From ZC4RG30 sp039917615 (GTDB taxonomy: Bacteria; Pseudomonadota; Gammaproteobacteria; Steroidobacterales; Steroidobacteraceae), in the NCBI GenBank assembly GCA_039917615.1, contig JBDSJD010000015.1, positions 62,001 to 126,000 on the forward strand: a stretch of 64,000 bases of DNA, given 5' to 3'. The translations under genes were made by a program, and so were the position numbers. Every line of letters begins with the position of its first letter. The stretch's first letter is position 1. The notes beneath the pieces are model-generated. The model was not told where the DNA came from. It saw only the letters and a list, made by a program, of their open reading frames with translations, and ran no database searches. Positions 33,413-43,246 of this stretch are shown piece by piece.

Positions 33413-36061
33413 TCAGGCGCGCGTGGCGGCGACGAGTTTCGTGATCTCGGGTCGGCAGGAGCCGCAGTTGGTGCCGGCCTTCAGCTTCTTGCCCACGGCG
33501 TCGACAGTGGCACAACCCGCTGCGATTGCCAGGCGAATGGTGTTGGCGCCTACGCCGAAACAGGCACACACAGTCTGGCCAGGATCGATTCCATCCAGCC
33601 GCCGGCCCAGCAGCAGGCAACGACGATCAGCGGGATCAAGCGTGGGCTGCGCGAATAGCGAAGCAAGCCAGGTTCTACCCGGCAAGCTACGACGCGCACC
33701 CACCATCAGGCAGGCTTCAAGCCGACCGTCCAGCAGCAGCGCTGCGCGATAGGTGCCGGTCACCGCATCGTCGAATTCGATCCAGTCGGCGCGTTCCAAG
33801 CCAGGCAGCGCGCCTTTCAGCCACATTGCATCGGGACGCATTGCACCGCGCCCCGCGAACTCAAGGCGATGCACGCTGTCACCTGGCGAATGCGCCCACC
33901 ACAACGCGTCGGGCGGGGTTGCCCGCTGCCGTGACAGCAGGAAGCCCTGCCACTCCACGGGCACTGCCTCGATCCGAGCCGGAGTATGTTTGAACTCCGG
34001 CTCGCCAGAGTGAGGGTCCACCACTGGATTGACCGCCGCACCCACGCGTGATTCACGGGCAAACTGCTCGCTCCAGTGGATCGGCATGAAGATCATGCCG
34101 GCCGGTATGTCGCCGCTGGCTCGGGCTCGCGCCAGTGCTGCACCCCAGCGCGTCACGACACGGAGCAGTTCACCAGGGGCCACGCCTGCGGTAGCAAGGT
34201 CGGCGGCATTCGCATCCGCATAGGGCTCGGGCTCATGTGCATTGAGCGCCGCTGCCCGCGCGGTGCGGGTCATCGTGTGCCACTGGTCGCGGATGCGGCC
34301 CGTGTTGAGAATCAGAGGGTACTCCGCTGTCGGCGCATGGCGCGGCCCGCGCGCTGCCGCCGGCACGAAGCGCGCCCTGCGGTCCGGTGTCGAAAACTGC
34401 CCATCGGAAAATGGCCGGTCGGGCCGTGTCGTCGATGCGGGCACGGGCCACTGGGACACGGCCAGCGCATCGTACTGCTGCGCGGACAGGCCGCTGATAC
34501 CCTGCAGATCCAGACACATTCCGAAACGACGCGACAAGCCAGTGATTCGCGCAAGCTCATCAAATACGGCAGCTGGGCCGTCGAAGTTGAAACCCGTGGT
34601 GAAACCCAGCCGTTGCGCAACCTGACAGATGATCCACCAATCCGGCCGGGCGAGGCCCGGCGCTGGCAGGAATGCCCGCTGGCGGGATATGTGGCGATCG
34701 GAATTGGTGACAGTGCCATCTTTCTCCGCCCACCCGGTAGCCGGCAACTTGATATGCGCAAACTCCAGGGTGTCATTCGCATCGACACAGTCGGACACGA
34801 TGACCAAGGGGCAACGTGACAACGCGCGCCGCACCACATCGGCGTCGGGCAGGCTGACCACGGGGTTGGTGGCAATGATCCACACCGCCTTGACCCGCCC
34901 GTCATCGATCGCTTCAAAGAGTTCGACTGCCTTGTAGCCGGGCCGGTGGGCCATGGCCGGCGATTGCCAGAACTGCTGCACGGCTTCACGATGCGCGGCG
35001 TTGTCCAGGCTCAGATGCGCCGCCAGCTGTGTCGAGAGACCACCGACTTCGCGCCCACCCATTGCATTGGGTTGTCCCGTGATGGAGAACGGCCCCATGC
35101 CAGCACGACCGATGCGACCGGTAAGCAGGTGGCAGTTGATGATGCTGTTGACCTTGTCTGCGCCAACGGAAGACTGATTCACACCCTGCGAGAACATTGT
35201 CACGACGCGGCTGGTCGCAGCGAACATCGCAAAGAACCGCTCGACCAGCGCGGCATCCAGGCCGCAGACCTGCGAGGTCGCCGCGATATCGGTGCTGGCA
35301 GCTCGCGCCACACCCAGCGCATCTTCCATGCCGCTGGTGTGGGCGGCGACATACGCTGCATCGATGCACCCCTGTTCGGCCAGCCATACCAGGAGGCCGT
35401 TGAACAACATGACATCGCTGCCGCTGCGCAGCGGCAGATGCAGATCTGCCGCCTCGGAGGTCGCGGTGCGCCGCGGATCGATCACCACCAGGCGCATTTC
35501 TGGCCGCTGCGCTCTCATTGCCTGCACACGTTGCATCAGCACCGGATGGCACCAGGCGAGATTGGAGCCAACCAGCACCAGCAGATCGGCCTGATCCAGA
35601 TCGGAATACTCGACCGGCACCACATCTTCACCGAAAGCCCGCACATGGCCGCTCACTGCCGAGGACATGCACAACCGCGAGTTGGTATCGATGTTGGCGG
35701 TGCCGATGTAGCCCTTCATCAGCTTGTTGGCGACGTAGTAATCCTCGGTCAGCAGTTGCCCGGACACATACAGGGCCACGGAGTCGGGGCCATGCTTATC
35801 CATGCAGGCACGCAGGCGCCCTGCCACGCTCGCCAGCGCGGTTTCCCAATCCACCTTGATGCCATCCACTTCTGGTTGCAGCAACCTGTTGCCGGAGCCC
35901 AGTGTTGCGGCCAGCGCCGAACCCTTGGAACACAAGCGACCGCGGTTGGCGGGGTGCTCCGGATCACCGCGCACTTCGATGCGCCCGTCCGCAGCGGTTT
36001 CTGCGAGCACGCCGCAGCCCACGCCACAATAGGGGCATGTCGTACGGGTAGTGGTCTTCAT
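33413..36061 (-). CDS. nasA: Assimilatory nitrate reductase catalytic subunit
   Basis: The 882-residue cytoplasmic molybdoenzyme reduces nitrate to nitrite. The N-terminus has the 4Fe-4S motif CPYCGVGCGVL with GRLCSKG, followed by the bis-MGD molybdopterin oxidoreductase domains, the molybdopterin-dinucleotide binding domain and a C-terminal BFD-like 2Fe-2S domain (VCACFGVG, NCGSCRPEI). Its start overlaps the end of the NirD-FAD fusion gene (ATGA), and that gene probably supplies its electrons. Last gene of the narK-nirB-fusion-nasA operon. Confidence 0.96.
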   Translation of the reverse strand: MKTTTRTTCPYCGVGCGVLAETAADGRIEVRGDPEHPANRGRLCSKGSALAATLGSGNRLLQPEVDGIKVDWETALASVAGRLRACMDKHGPDSVALYVSGQLLTEDYYVANKLMKGYIGTANIDTNSRLCMSSAVSGHVRAFGEDVVPVEYSDLDQADLLVLVGSNLAWCHPVLMQRVQAMRAQRPEMRLVVIDPRRTATSEAADLHLPLRSGSDVMLFNGLLVWLAEQGCIDAAYVAAHTSGMEDALGVARAASTDIAATSQVCGLDAALVERFFAMFAATSRVVTMFSQGVNQSSVGADKVNSIINCHLLTGRIGRAGMGPFSITGQPNAMGGREVGGLSTQLAAHLSLDNAAHREAVQQFWQSPAMAHRPGYKAVELFEAIDDGRVKAVWIIATNPVVSLPDADVVRRALSRCPLVIVSDCVDANDTLEFAHIKLPATGWAEKDGTVTNSDRHISRQRAFLPAPGLARPDWWIICQVAQRLGFTTGFNFDGPAAVFDELARITGLSRRFGMCLDLQGISGLSAQQYDALAVSQWPVPASTTRPDRPFSDGQFSTPDRRARFVPAAARGPRHAPTAEYPLILNTGRIRDQWHTMTRTARAAALNAHEPEPYADANAADLATAGVAPGELLRVVTRWGAALARARASGDIPAGMIFMPIHWSEQFARESRVGAAVNPVVDPHSGEPEFKHTPARIEAVPVEWQGFLLSRQRATPPDALWWAHSPGDSVHRLEFAGRGAMRPDAMWLKGALPGLERADWIEFDDAVTGTYRAALLLDGRLEACLMVGARRSLPGRTWLASLFAQPTLDPADRRCLLLGRRLDGIDPGQTVCACFGVGANTIRLAIAAGCATVDAVGKKLKAGTNCGSCRPEITKLVAATRA

Positions 36062-37629
36062 GCCGCTGAACCGGCTACCGGAGCTTCACCCAGCAACAGC
36101 ATCTCGCGGACCGTCGATACGTCGCGTTGATGCTCGATGAGCTCTGCATACCACCCGGCATTGCGCGTGTCACCGAACAGCACCGCGGCCTGCAGTCGGT
36201 TGTCCTTCAGCCAGAGACGCTTGTAGACACCGGCCGCGCGATCTGCATAACGGATCGAGTCCGTGCCGTCGTTGCTGGCGTGCTGCCCGGCGGAGAAGAG
36301 ATCAATGCCACTGACTTTCAGCTGCGAAGCCGGACTCGAGCCGCGATATCGCGTGACACCACGTTCTGCCAGATGTGCCGCGCAGACCCGTGCCTGCTCC
36401 CACAGCGGAGCGACCAGGCCATAGGTTGCGCCGCGATGTTGCACGCACTCGCCGACGGCGTAGATGGCCGGGTCGAAGGTTTGCAGGGTGTCATCGACAA
36501 GAATGCCGCGGTCGCAATGCAGCCCGCAGGAGCGCGCCAGTTCGGTGCGTGGCGTGATGCCGGCGGCAACCACCACCAATTCGGCGTCGAGCGATGTGCC
36601 ATCGTCCAGCTGCACCTGTCGCACGCGTCCGGCGCCGGTGAATGCCGAGGTGTTTGCCGCCAGCCGGAACGCAATGCCGCGGGCTTCCATCGAAGCGCGC
36701 AGATAACCCGCAGCTTCATCATCCAGCTGCTTGTCCATTACCCGGTCACGAATGTGCACGACGGTCACTTCGAGACCCAGTTTGCGCAGGCCGCTGGCCG
36801 CCTCCAGGCCCAGCAGTCCGCCGCCGATGACCACTGCACGCTGCGCATCGGCAGCCTGCTTCTGCATGCCATCAACGTCGTCCAGGTTGCGGAAATAGAA
36901 CACGCCAGGCAGGTCATGCCCCGCGACCTTGAGGCGCACCGGATCCGAGCCCGTGGCGAGCAGCAGCCTGTCATAGGTCACTGCAACGCCTGCAGCGGAA
37001 ATCACTCTTTTCTGACGGCGGTCGATCGACACCACCGGATCACCAACATGCAGCGTTATGCCGCGTTCGCTGTACCAGTGCAGCGGATGCAGCATGAGCT
37101 GCTCACGGTCAGTTTCACCCGCGAGCAGGGGCGAGAGCATGATCCGGTTGTAGTTGCCGCGCGGCTCGGCGCCGAAGATGGTGATGTCGTAGGCGTCCGG
37201 CGCATCGGTGAGCAGCTCCTCGATGGTTCGCATCGCCGCCATGCCGTTGCCGATCACGACCAGACGCCGCTTGCCGCGGGTGCTGGTTGCGGCCTGCGGC
37301 AGCGCTTCTATCCAGACACGACCATCCAGCACGCCACACGGCCAGGTGCGCAGGGTGACCGACTCGTCTTCCAGGCAACGGCCATTGCGCAGATTGAAAT
37401 GCTGCTTGTACACGGGCGAAGCAACCACGAGCTGGCCTTGCAGATCGCCGGCCAGGCCACGCGATATCACGTTGGCACCGCTGAATGGGTCGCGATTTTC
37501 CAGCGCGAATATTTCCTCGCCCACGCGCACCAGCGCAACCTGTTCGCCATCCACCAGTGCCGCGACACCGCCGCCATCGAGGATATCGTCCAGCACACAG
37601 ACGAAATGCCGCTTGCCCTGACCGCTCAT
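36058..37629 (-). CDS. NirD-like domain fused to FAD/NAD(P)H oxidoreductase
   Basis: The 523-residue protein combines an N-terminal NirD domain (about 1-105: ENRDPFSGANVISRG, then ASPVYKQHFNLRNGRCLED), which lacks Rieske cysteine/histidine ligands as in NirD, with an NAD(P)H-dependent FAD reductase like the front of NirB or NasB (VVIGNGMAAMRTIEEL, later VVIGGGLLGLEAASGL). No free nirD gene is present in the cluster. The fusion likely plays two parts: small subunit for nitrite reductase and electron donor to NasA. I chose the ATG at 37629, which overlaps the nirB stop. Confidence 0.9.
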   Translation of the reverse strand: MSGQGKRHFVCVLDDILDGGGVAALVDGEQVALVRVGEEIFALENRDPFSGANVISRGLAGDLQGQLVVASPVYKQHFNLRNGRCLEDESVTLRTWPCGVLDGRVWIEALPQAATSTRGKRRLVVIGNGMAAMRTIEELLTDAPDAYDITIFGAEPRGNYNRIMLSPLLAGETDREQLMLHPLHWYSERGITLHVGDPVVSIDRRQKRVISAAGVAVTYDRLLLATGSDPVRLKVAGHDLPGVFYFRNLDDVDGMQKQAADAQRAVVIGGGLLGLEAASGLRKLGLEVTVVHIRDRVMDKQLDDEAAGYLRASMEARGIAFRLAANTSAFTGAGRVRQVQLDDGTSLDAELVVVAAGITPRTELARSCGLHCDRGILVDDTLQTFDPAIYAVGECVQHRGATYGLVAPLWEQARVCAAHLAERGVTRYRGSSPASQLKVSGIDLFSAGQHASNDGTDSIRYADRAAGVYKRLWLKDNRLQAAVLFGDTRNAGWYAELIEHQRDVSTVREMLLLGEAPVAGSAA

Positions 37630-40160
37630 GCGCTCACCTTGGCGCGAGCGCGGGCGCGCTCTTCGGTTGTGACGGGACGCCGCTGGCCACGCTCGTCGAC
37701 GAGGACGATATTGCTGTCGAGCGAGTCGCTGTTCACGAAATGGCGGAATCGCTTGAGGGTCGCCGGGTCTTCGACCGCCTTCTTCCACTCGCATTCATAG
37801 CTGCCGACCACCAGCGCCATGCCAGCTTCAAGCTCGGTGGCGATGCCCAGACTGTCATCGCAGACCACGGCGCGCAGGTAGTCGAGTCCGCCTTCGAGGT
37901 TCTCGAGCCAGCTGGCAGTGCGTTGCAGGCGGTCTGCGGTGCGCACGTAGAACATGAGAAAGCGATCGACGTAACGGATCAGTGTTTCGCGATCGAGGTC
38001 GCTCGCCAGCAGATCCGCATGGCGGGGCTTCATGCCGCCATTGCCGCAGACATACAGGTTCCAGCCCTTCTCGGTGGCGATGATGCCCACGTCCTTGCTC
38101 TGCGCCTCGGCGCATTCACGCGTGCAGCCGGACACCGCAAACTTGATCTTGTGCGGCGAACGCAGGCCCTTGTAGCGATTCTCGAGCTCGATGGCGAAAC
38201 CCACGCTGTCCTGCACACCGTAACGGCACCAGGTTGAACCGACACAGGACTTCACCGTGCGCAGCGACTTGCCGTAGGCATGGCCGGATTCAAAGCCCGC
38301 CGCGATCAGCTCTTTCCAGATCAGCGGCAACTGATTGACCTGCGCACCGAAAAGATCGATACGCTGCCCGCCGGTGATCTTGGTGTAGAGCCCGTACTTC
38401 TTCGCTACCTGCGCGATCACCAACAGCTTGTCGGGTGTGATTTCTCCGCCAGGTATGCGCGGCACCACGGAGTAACTGCCATCCTTCTGCAGGTTTGCCA
38501 GGTAGTGATCGTTGGTGTCTTGCAGCACGGCCTTGTCGGGCTTCAGCACGAACTCGTTCCACTGCGAGGCCAGTATCGACGCCACGGCCGGCTTGCAGAT
38601 ATCGCAGCCCAGGCCCTTGCCATGCTTGCCGACCAGATCGGCAAAGGTCTTGACCTGTCCGACCTTTACCAGGTGGAACAGCTCCTGCCGTGAATACGGA
38701 AAATGCTCGCAGAGATGGTTGTTGACTGCCACGCCACGGCGCAGCAGTTCCGCCTTGATGATCTGCTGCACCAGCTGCCCGCAACCGCCGCATGAGCTGG
38801 CGGCCTTGTTGGCCTTCTTCATGCCACCCAGCGTCGTGACACCCGCTTCTACCGCCCCGCAGATATCGCCCTTGCTGACGTTGTTGCAGGAACAGATCTG
38901 GGCCGTCGCCGGCAAAGCCGACACACCCATGCCCGCGCTGTCGCCAGGATCCCCGGCGGGAACCAGCAACGACTCCGGCTTTGCCGGCAGCTGCATGCTG
39001 TTCAGTATCAGCTGCTGCCAAGTGCCGTAGTCCGAAGCATCGCCGACGAGAATGCCGCCGAGCAGCTTCGTGCCATCCTTGCTGATCACTAGCTTCTTGT
39101 AGACGCCGGCACGTTCGTCGACCAGCGTGCAGCACTGTGCGTCAGAGATGGCCGCGTGCGCATCACCAAGCGACGCCACGTCCACACCCATGAGCTTGAG
39201 CTTCGTGCTCATGTCAGCCCCGGCGAACTGCTTCTTTTCTGTTCCGAGCAATCCTTCTGCCGCCACTTCGGCCATCTGATAGCCGGGGGCAACCAGCCCG
39301 AACAGTTTGCCTTCCCACAGTGCACATTCGCCTATGGCGTAGATGTTTGCGTCGCTGGTGCGACAGGCGTTGTCGATCACGATGCCGCCGCGGGGGCCAA
39401 TCTGGATACCGCTGGCCTTGGCCAGCGCATCCTGCGGCCGGATGCCGGCGGAAAACACCACGACGTCGGTTTCGACCGATTCACCGTCGGCGAAGCGAAG
39501 CAGGTGCTGGTGCTCGGTGCCTGCCTCGATGGCGGTAGTCGACTTGCCACAATGAACGCGCACCCCGAGGGATTCGATATGGCGCCGCAGGACACGGCCG
39601 CCGCCTTCATCCACCTGCACAGCCATGAGGCGCGGCGCAAATTCGATCACATGCGTCTGCAACCCCAGGTCGACCAGGGCCTTGGCAGCCTCAAGTCCCA
39701 GAAGCCCACCACCGATAACGGCGCCGCTGCGCGCACTGCGCGCTGCCTCACGTATGGCCACCAGATCTTCGATGGTGCGATAGACGAAGCAGTCCTTGCG
39801 TTCACGACCCGGGATCGGCGGAACGAAGGGATAGGAGCCCGTTGCCAGAACCAGCTTGTCGTAGGGCAATATGCGCCCGGTGCTGGTGGTCACCAGCTGG
39901 CGTTCCCTGTCGATGGTCGCTGCGCGCTCCGAGAGATGGAGGGTGATGCCTGATTCGGCAAAAAACCCGTCCGTCACCAGTGAAAGATCTTCGGCGCTCT
40001 TGCCGCTGAAGAACCCGGTCAACCCCACGCGGTCATAGGCTGCCCGTGGTTCTTCGCACAGCACTGTGATTGCGTAGCCGTGGCCAACGGCAGCAAGCTT
40101 CTCGAGCAAGCGCTGCCCCACCATGCCATTGCCGACAACAACCAGATTTCCGCGTGACAC
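37626..40160 (-). CDS. nirB: Assimilatory nitrite reductase large subunit
   Basis: The 844-residue protein has the full NirB layout. It starts with an NAD(P)H/FAD reductase (VVVGNGMVGQRLLE and VIGGGLLGLEAAKAL), then a BFD-like 2Fe-2S domain (ICSCNNVSKGD, SCGGCGQLV). The sirohaem/4Fe-4S region follows, with SCVGSTWCRYG and the cysteine pair in CTRECAEA. It reduces nitrite to ammonium in the cytoplasm with NADH or NADPH. It follows the nitrate transporter gene by 15 bases. Confidence 0.97.
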   Translation of the reverse strand: MSRGNLVVVGNGMVGQRLLEKLAAVGHGYAITVLCEEPRAAYDRVGLTGFFSGKSAEDLSLVTDGFFAESGITLHLSERAATIDRERQLVTTSTGRILPYDKLVLATGSYPFVPPIPGRERKDCFVYRTIEDLVAIREAARSARSGAVIGGGLLGLEAAKALVDLGLQTHVIEFAPRLMAVQVDEGGGRVLRRHIESLGVRVHCGKSTTAIEAGTEHQHLLRFADGESVETDVVVFSAGIRPQDALAKASGIQIGPRGGIVIDNACRTSDANIYAIGECALWEGKLFGLVAPGYQMAEVAAEGLLGTEKKQFAGADMSTKLKLMGVDVASLGDAHAAISDAQCCTLVDERAGVYKKLVISKDGTKLLGGILVGDASDYGTWQQLILNSMQLPAKPESLLVPAGDPGDSAGMGVSALPATAQICSCNNVSKGDICGAVEAGVTTLGGMKKANKAASSCGGCGQLVQQIIKAELLRRGVAVNNHLCEHFPYSRQELFHLVKVGQVKTFADLVGKHGKGLGCDICKPAVASILASQWNEFVLKPDKAVLQDTNDHYLANLQKDGSYSVVPRIPGGEITPDKLLVIAQVAKKYGLYTKITGGQRIDLFGAQVNQLPLIWKELIAAGFESGHAYGKSLRTVKSCVGSTWCRYGVQDSVGFAIELENRYKGLRSPHKIKFAVSGCTRECAEAQSKDVGIIATEKGWNLYVCGNGGMKPRHADLLASDLDRETLIRYVDRFLMFYVRTADRLQRTASWLENLEGGLDYLRAVVCDDSLGIATELEAGMALVVGSYECEWKKAVEDPATLKRFRHFVNSDSLDSNIVLVDERGQRRPVTTEERARARAKVSA

Positions 40161-40175
40161 CTTTGCCTGTCTCCT

Positions 40176-41447
40176 TCAGATGCGCGCCTGCGCCACTGCA
40201 CCCCAGGTGGTGCGCCAGCGCCGCTTTACACTGGTCAATCCGACCAGCGCCAGCAGCGCCAGGCCACCGAAGATGAAGAAGCCGCTGGAATACTGCCCGG
40301 TAAGCTGTTTGGCGAATCCCAGGCTGGATGCGAGATAGAAGCCGCCCACACCGCCCGCCATGCCAACCAGGCCAGTCATGACACCGATTTCTTCGCGAAA
40401 ACGCTGCGGCACGAGCTGGAAGACGGCGCCATTTGCCATTCCCAATGCCAACATGGCCACCACGAACACGGACACAGCCGACAACGCCGTAGGCAGGTTG
40501 GTGCCGACCACAAACAGCGCCGCTGCCGCCACGCAATACATGGTCGTGAGCGTGCGAATGCCGCCCACGCGATCCGCCAGCGCGCCACCGAAAGGCCTTA
40601 CCAGGGAGCCCGCGAACACGCAGGCCGCGGTCAGGTATCCGGCCGTGACTGGCGAAACAGCGTATTCGTCGTGGAAGTAGATGGTCAGCGAGGAAGCCAG
40701 ACCCGCGAAACCGCCGAAGCTCACCGCATAAAAGAACATGAACCACCAGGCGTCACCGCTCCTGAGCGGCGCAAAGTGGGCGGACATCGGCTTGGGGGGC
40801 GGATTGTTGGGACTGTCCTTGGCAAACAGGATATACACGACCAGCGCGAGCAGCAGCGGCAGGATCGCAAGGCCGATCACGTTGCGCCAGCCAAACGCAA
40901 TGGCCAGGGACGGCGCAAACAGGGCCGCCAGCGCAGTGCCCGAATTGCCGGCACCAGCGATTCCCAGCGCAGTGCCCTGGTACTGCGGCGGATACCAGCG
41001 GGATGCGAGCGGGAGTGCAACGGCGAAAGCGGAACCAGCGACGCCCAACACCAGCCCCAGCAACAGGATCTGTCCGAAGGAATCTATTCCCACCAGCCAC
41101 GCGATGAGCAAACCTGCGATTACCACCAGCTGCCCGATGAGGCCTGTCAACTTCGGACGCAGGTGGTCGACCAGCATGCCGTTCACAACCCGGAGCAACG
41201 CGCCTGCCAGCACCGGTGTCGCCACCATCAAACCTTTCTGGGCAGGTGACAGGCCCAGATCGGCAGCAACCGCAACACCCAGCGGCCCGAGCAGCACCCA
41301 AACCATGAAGCTGAGATCGAAATAGAAAAATGCTGCAAACAAGGTAGGGCGATGCCCTGCTTTCCAGAAACCTGCATCCATCAATGTCACCCGGTTCAAA
41401 GTGGTATCCGGTGGAAGGTGCAACTGTTGTGCCATCATTGCATTCAT
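40176..41447 (-). CDS. Nitrate/nitrite MFS transporter, NarK/NasA family
   Basis: The 423-residue protein has 12 transmembrane helices and NarK family features, including the glycine-rich nitrate signature GIAGAGNSGTALAAL and the later GLVGMAGGVGGFYL. I chose the ATG at 41447, which gives the common N-terminus; the frame is open upstream without homology. It would import nitrate for the downstream reductases. First gene of the leftward operon, divergent from the phosphatase-kinase gene. Confidence 0.94.
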   Translation of the reverse strand: MNAMMAQQLHLPPDTTLNRVTLMDAGFWKAGHRPTLFAAFFYFDLSFMVWVLLGPLGVAVAADLGLSPAQKGLMVATPVLAGALLRVVNGMLVDHLRPKLTGLIGQLVVIAGLLIAWLVGIDSFGQILLLGLVLGVAGSAFAVALPLASRWYPPQYQGTALGIAGAGNSGTALAALFAPSLAIAFGWRNVIGLAILPLLLALVVYILFAKDSPNNPPPKPMSAHFAPLRSGDAWWFMFFYAVSFGGFAGLASSLTIYFHDEYAVSPVTAGYLTAACVFAGSLVRPFGGALADRVGGIRTLTTMYCVAAAALFVVGTNLPTALSAVSVFVVAMLALGMANGAVFQLVPQRFREEIGVMTGLVGMAGGVGGFYLASSLGFAKQLTGQYSSGFFIFGGLALLALVGLTSVKRRWRTTWGAVAQARI

Positions 41448-41479
41448 CGTCCGGGCACCGTAACGGGGCTCGAGACCCG

Positions 41480-41495
41480 TGCAGGCGCACCGCCA
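41480..41495 (-). promoter_or_regulatory. Weak candidate sigma-54 promoter of the narK operon
   Basis: On the minus strand this reads TGGCGGTGCGCCTGCA. The essential GG and GC lie at the correct spacing of a -24/-12 promoter, but three other consensus bases differ. Transcription would start near 41469, about 20 bases before the transporter ATG. It is worth noting because the nrtA operon has a near-perfect sigma-54 promoter. Confidence 0.35.
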
Positions 41496-41542
41496 TGCAG
41501 CGATATGGGGCAAGCAATGATCAAAATGGAGCATCTGATCCA

Positions 41543-43246
41543 GTGACCGAACACCGCGCGCTGCGCATCAATGCCGGCTTTTGCAGCGAGACCGGGCGCC
41601 GCACCGAGAATCAGGACTACGTTGGCATGTGCTGCGAAGGCAATCACGGGTTGCTTGGCCACGTCGCTGCGATTGCTGACGGCGTCAGTTTCGGCACGGG
41701 CGGGCGGGCTGCCGCCGAGCTTGCCGTGCGTTGCTTTCTCGACGCGCATTACAGCTCGGCGCCAACGATGGGCATCGCGCGCAACGCCGCGCGCAATATC
41801 GCGGCGATCAACAGCTGGCTGCACACCGTGGGCGCTGCTGACCCGAAACTGAAGAACGCGTCGACGACATTCACCGCGCTGATCCTTGCAGGCCGTGACG
41901 CGCATGTGCTGCACCTGGGAGACACGCGCGCGTATCTGCTGCACGACGAACTGCTGACATGCCTCACGACGGACCACACTATCCAGCAGCCCGAGCGCGA
42001 CCATATTCTGCTGCGCGCAATCGGCATGGAGCCCACCGTGCGCCTGGACCACGCCACACATACGATGCGTGCGCATGACCGATTGATGCTGTGCACGGAT
42101 GGCGTATACACCGCGCTGAAGCCCGCGCAGCTGCGCGCGCTGCTGCTGCGCAGACGCTCGCCGGACGAAGACGCGACCGGAATCGTCGACGCCGCAGTAG
42201 AGGCCGGCAGCCAGGACAATGCCAGCTGCATCATTGTCGACGTTCTGGAGGTTCCGGAGGCCGGAGCGCAGGAGCTGCTCAGCCACATCGCCACGTTGCC
42301 CATGGCGCCACCGCCTTCGCCCGGTGAAACCGTCGACGGTTTCACTATCGACAGCCTGCTCTCCAACGGTCGCTACAGCCGGCTGCTGCGGGCGCATGAC
42401 AATTACAACGACAGCGAAGTCGTGATGAAGTTTCCGCAGACCAGCGTGACCAACATGTCGACGCACCACCAGGCCTTCGTTCGTGAAGCCTGGGTGGCTG
42501 CACGCCTGCACAGCCCGTACATTGGCGAGACCATCGAGCTGCCTCCAGGCCGGCAATCCTGCCTGTACTCCGTCATGCCGTATTACGAGGGGGAAACGCT
42601 CGAAACACGCATCCTGCGGGCGCCACAGATTTCCTTCAGCGAAGGGCTGCGTATCGCGCAGCAGCTCGGGCGGGCCATAGCCACCCTGCACCGCGCCCGC
42701 ATCATTCATCGCGACATCAAGCCGGACAACGTATTGCTGGAAAAGAACGGCGGCCTGCGACTGATCGATCTCGGCGTGGTGCGACTGCCGATGCTGGAGG
42801 ACTTTCCCACCGCCGACATTCCCGGCACACCCAGTTACATGGCGCCGGAACTCTTTGACGGCCGTACTGGTGACGAAGCCTCCGACCAGTTTGCGCTCGG
42901 TGTAACCCTGTATCGCATGTTCTGCGGCCGCTACCCGTATGGCGAGATCGAACCATTCTCGCGACCGCGGTTCAACCAGGCTACGCCGCTGTCGCGGTAC
43001 CGACCGGATCTTCCCGCCTGGCTGGGTCATCTGCTTTCGAAAGCGCTGCAGCCAGATCCGGCTGCGCGCTTCGGCGACGTGCTGGAATTCTCGATGGAAA
43101 TAGACAACGGACTCGCGCGGGCCGAACCGATATCGCTGCAGCGCCAGTCGCTGTATGAACGCAACCCGCTGCGATTCTGGCAAGCCATTGCAGCAATCCT
43201 GGCGGTGGCATTGATACTCAGCCTTGGCGTCCACGCGCATCATTGA
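41543..43246 (+). CDS. PP2C phosphatase - Ser/Thr kinase fusion protein
   Basis: The 567-residue protein has an N-terminal PP2C phosphatase (about 1-240) with RRTENQDY, AIADGVSFGTGG, LHLGDTRAYLL, CTDGVYTAL and QDNASCI. A Hanks-type kinase follows (about 260-535) with catalytic HRDIKPDNVLL, but DLG in place of DFG and a degenerate glycine loop. A C-terminal transmembrane helix (AIAAILAVALILSLGV) anchors it. This bifunctional protein is known from nitrate assimilation clusters of Pseudomonas and relatives, where its target is unclear. The start is uncertain: GTG at 41543 or ATG at 41495. Confidence 0.9.
   Translation: MTEHRALRINAGFCSETGRRTENQDYVGMCCEGNHGLLGHVAAIADGVSFGTGGRAAAELAVRCFLDAHYSSAPTMGIARNAARNIAAINSWLHTVGAADPKLKNASTTFTALILAGRDAHVLHLGDTRAYLLHDELLTCLTTDHTIQQPERDHILLRAIGMEPTVRLDHATHTMRAHDRLMLCTDGVYTALKPAQLRALLLRRRSPDEDATGIVDAAVEAGSQDNASCIIVDVLEVPEAGAQELLSHIATLPMAPPPSPGETVDGFTIDSLLSNGRYSRLLRAHDNYNDSEVVMKFPQTSVTNMSTHHQAFVREAWVAARLHSPYIGETIELPPGRQSCLYSVMPYYEGETLETRILRAPQISFSEGLRIAQQLGRAIATLHRARIIHRDIKPDNVLLEKNGGLRLIDLGVVRLPMLEDFPTADIPGTPSYMAPELFDGRTGDEASDQFALGVTLYRMFCGRYPYGEIEPFSRPRFNQATPLSRYRPDLPAWLGHLLSKALQPDPAARFGDVLEFSMEIDNGLARAEPISLQRQSLYERNPLRFWQAIAAILAVALILSLGVHAHH

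Noticed and set aside
33406..33422. GCGCGC-TTCAG-GCGCGC between the anchor-protein gene and nasA
   Set aside because: It is a short simple GC repeat overlapping the nasA end with no T tract; chance is likely in this composition.
36127..37800. A 557-codon plus-strand open frame opposite the NirD-FAD fusion
   Set aside because: It lies antisense to a clearly recognised gene, with low-complexity composition and no motifs.
41444..43243. A 599-codon open frame on the minus strand opposite the phosphatase-kinase gene
   Set aside because: It has no recognisable domain, while the plus strand shows complete PP2C and kinase motifs. High GC keeps the antisense frame open.
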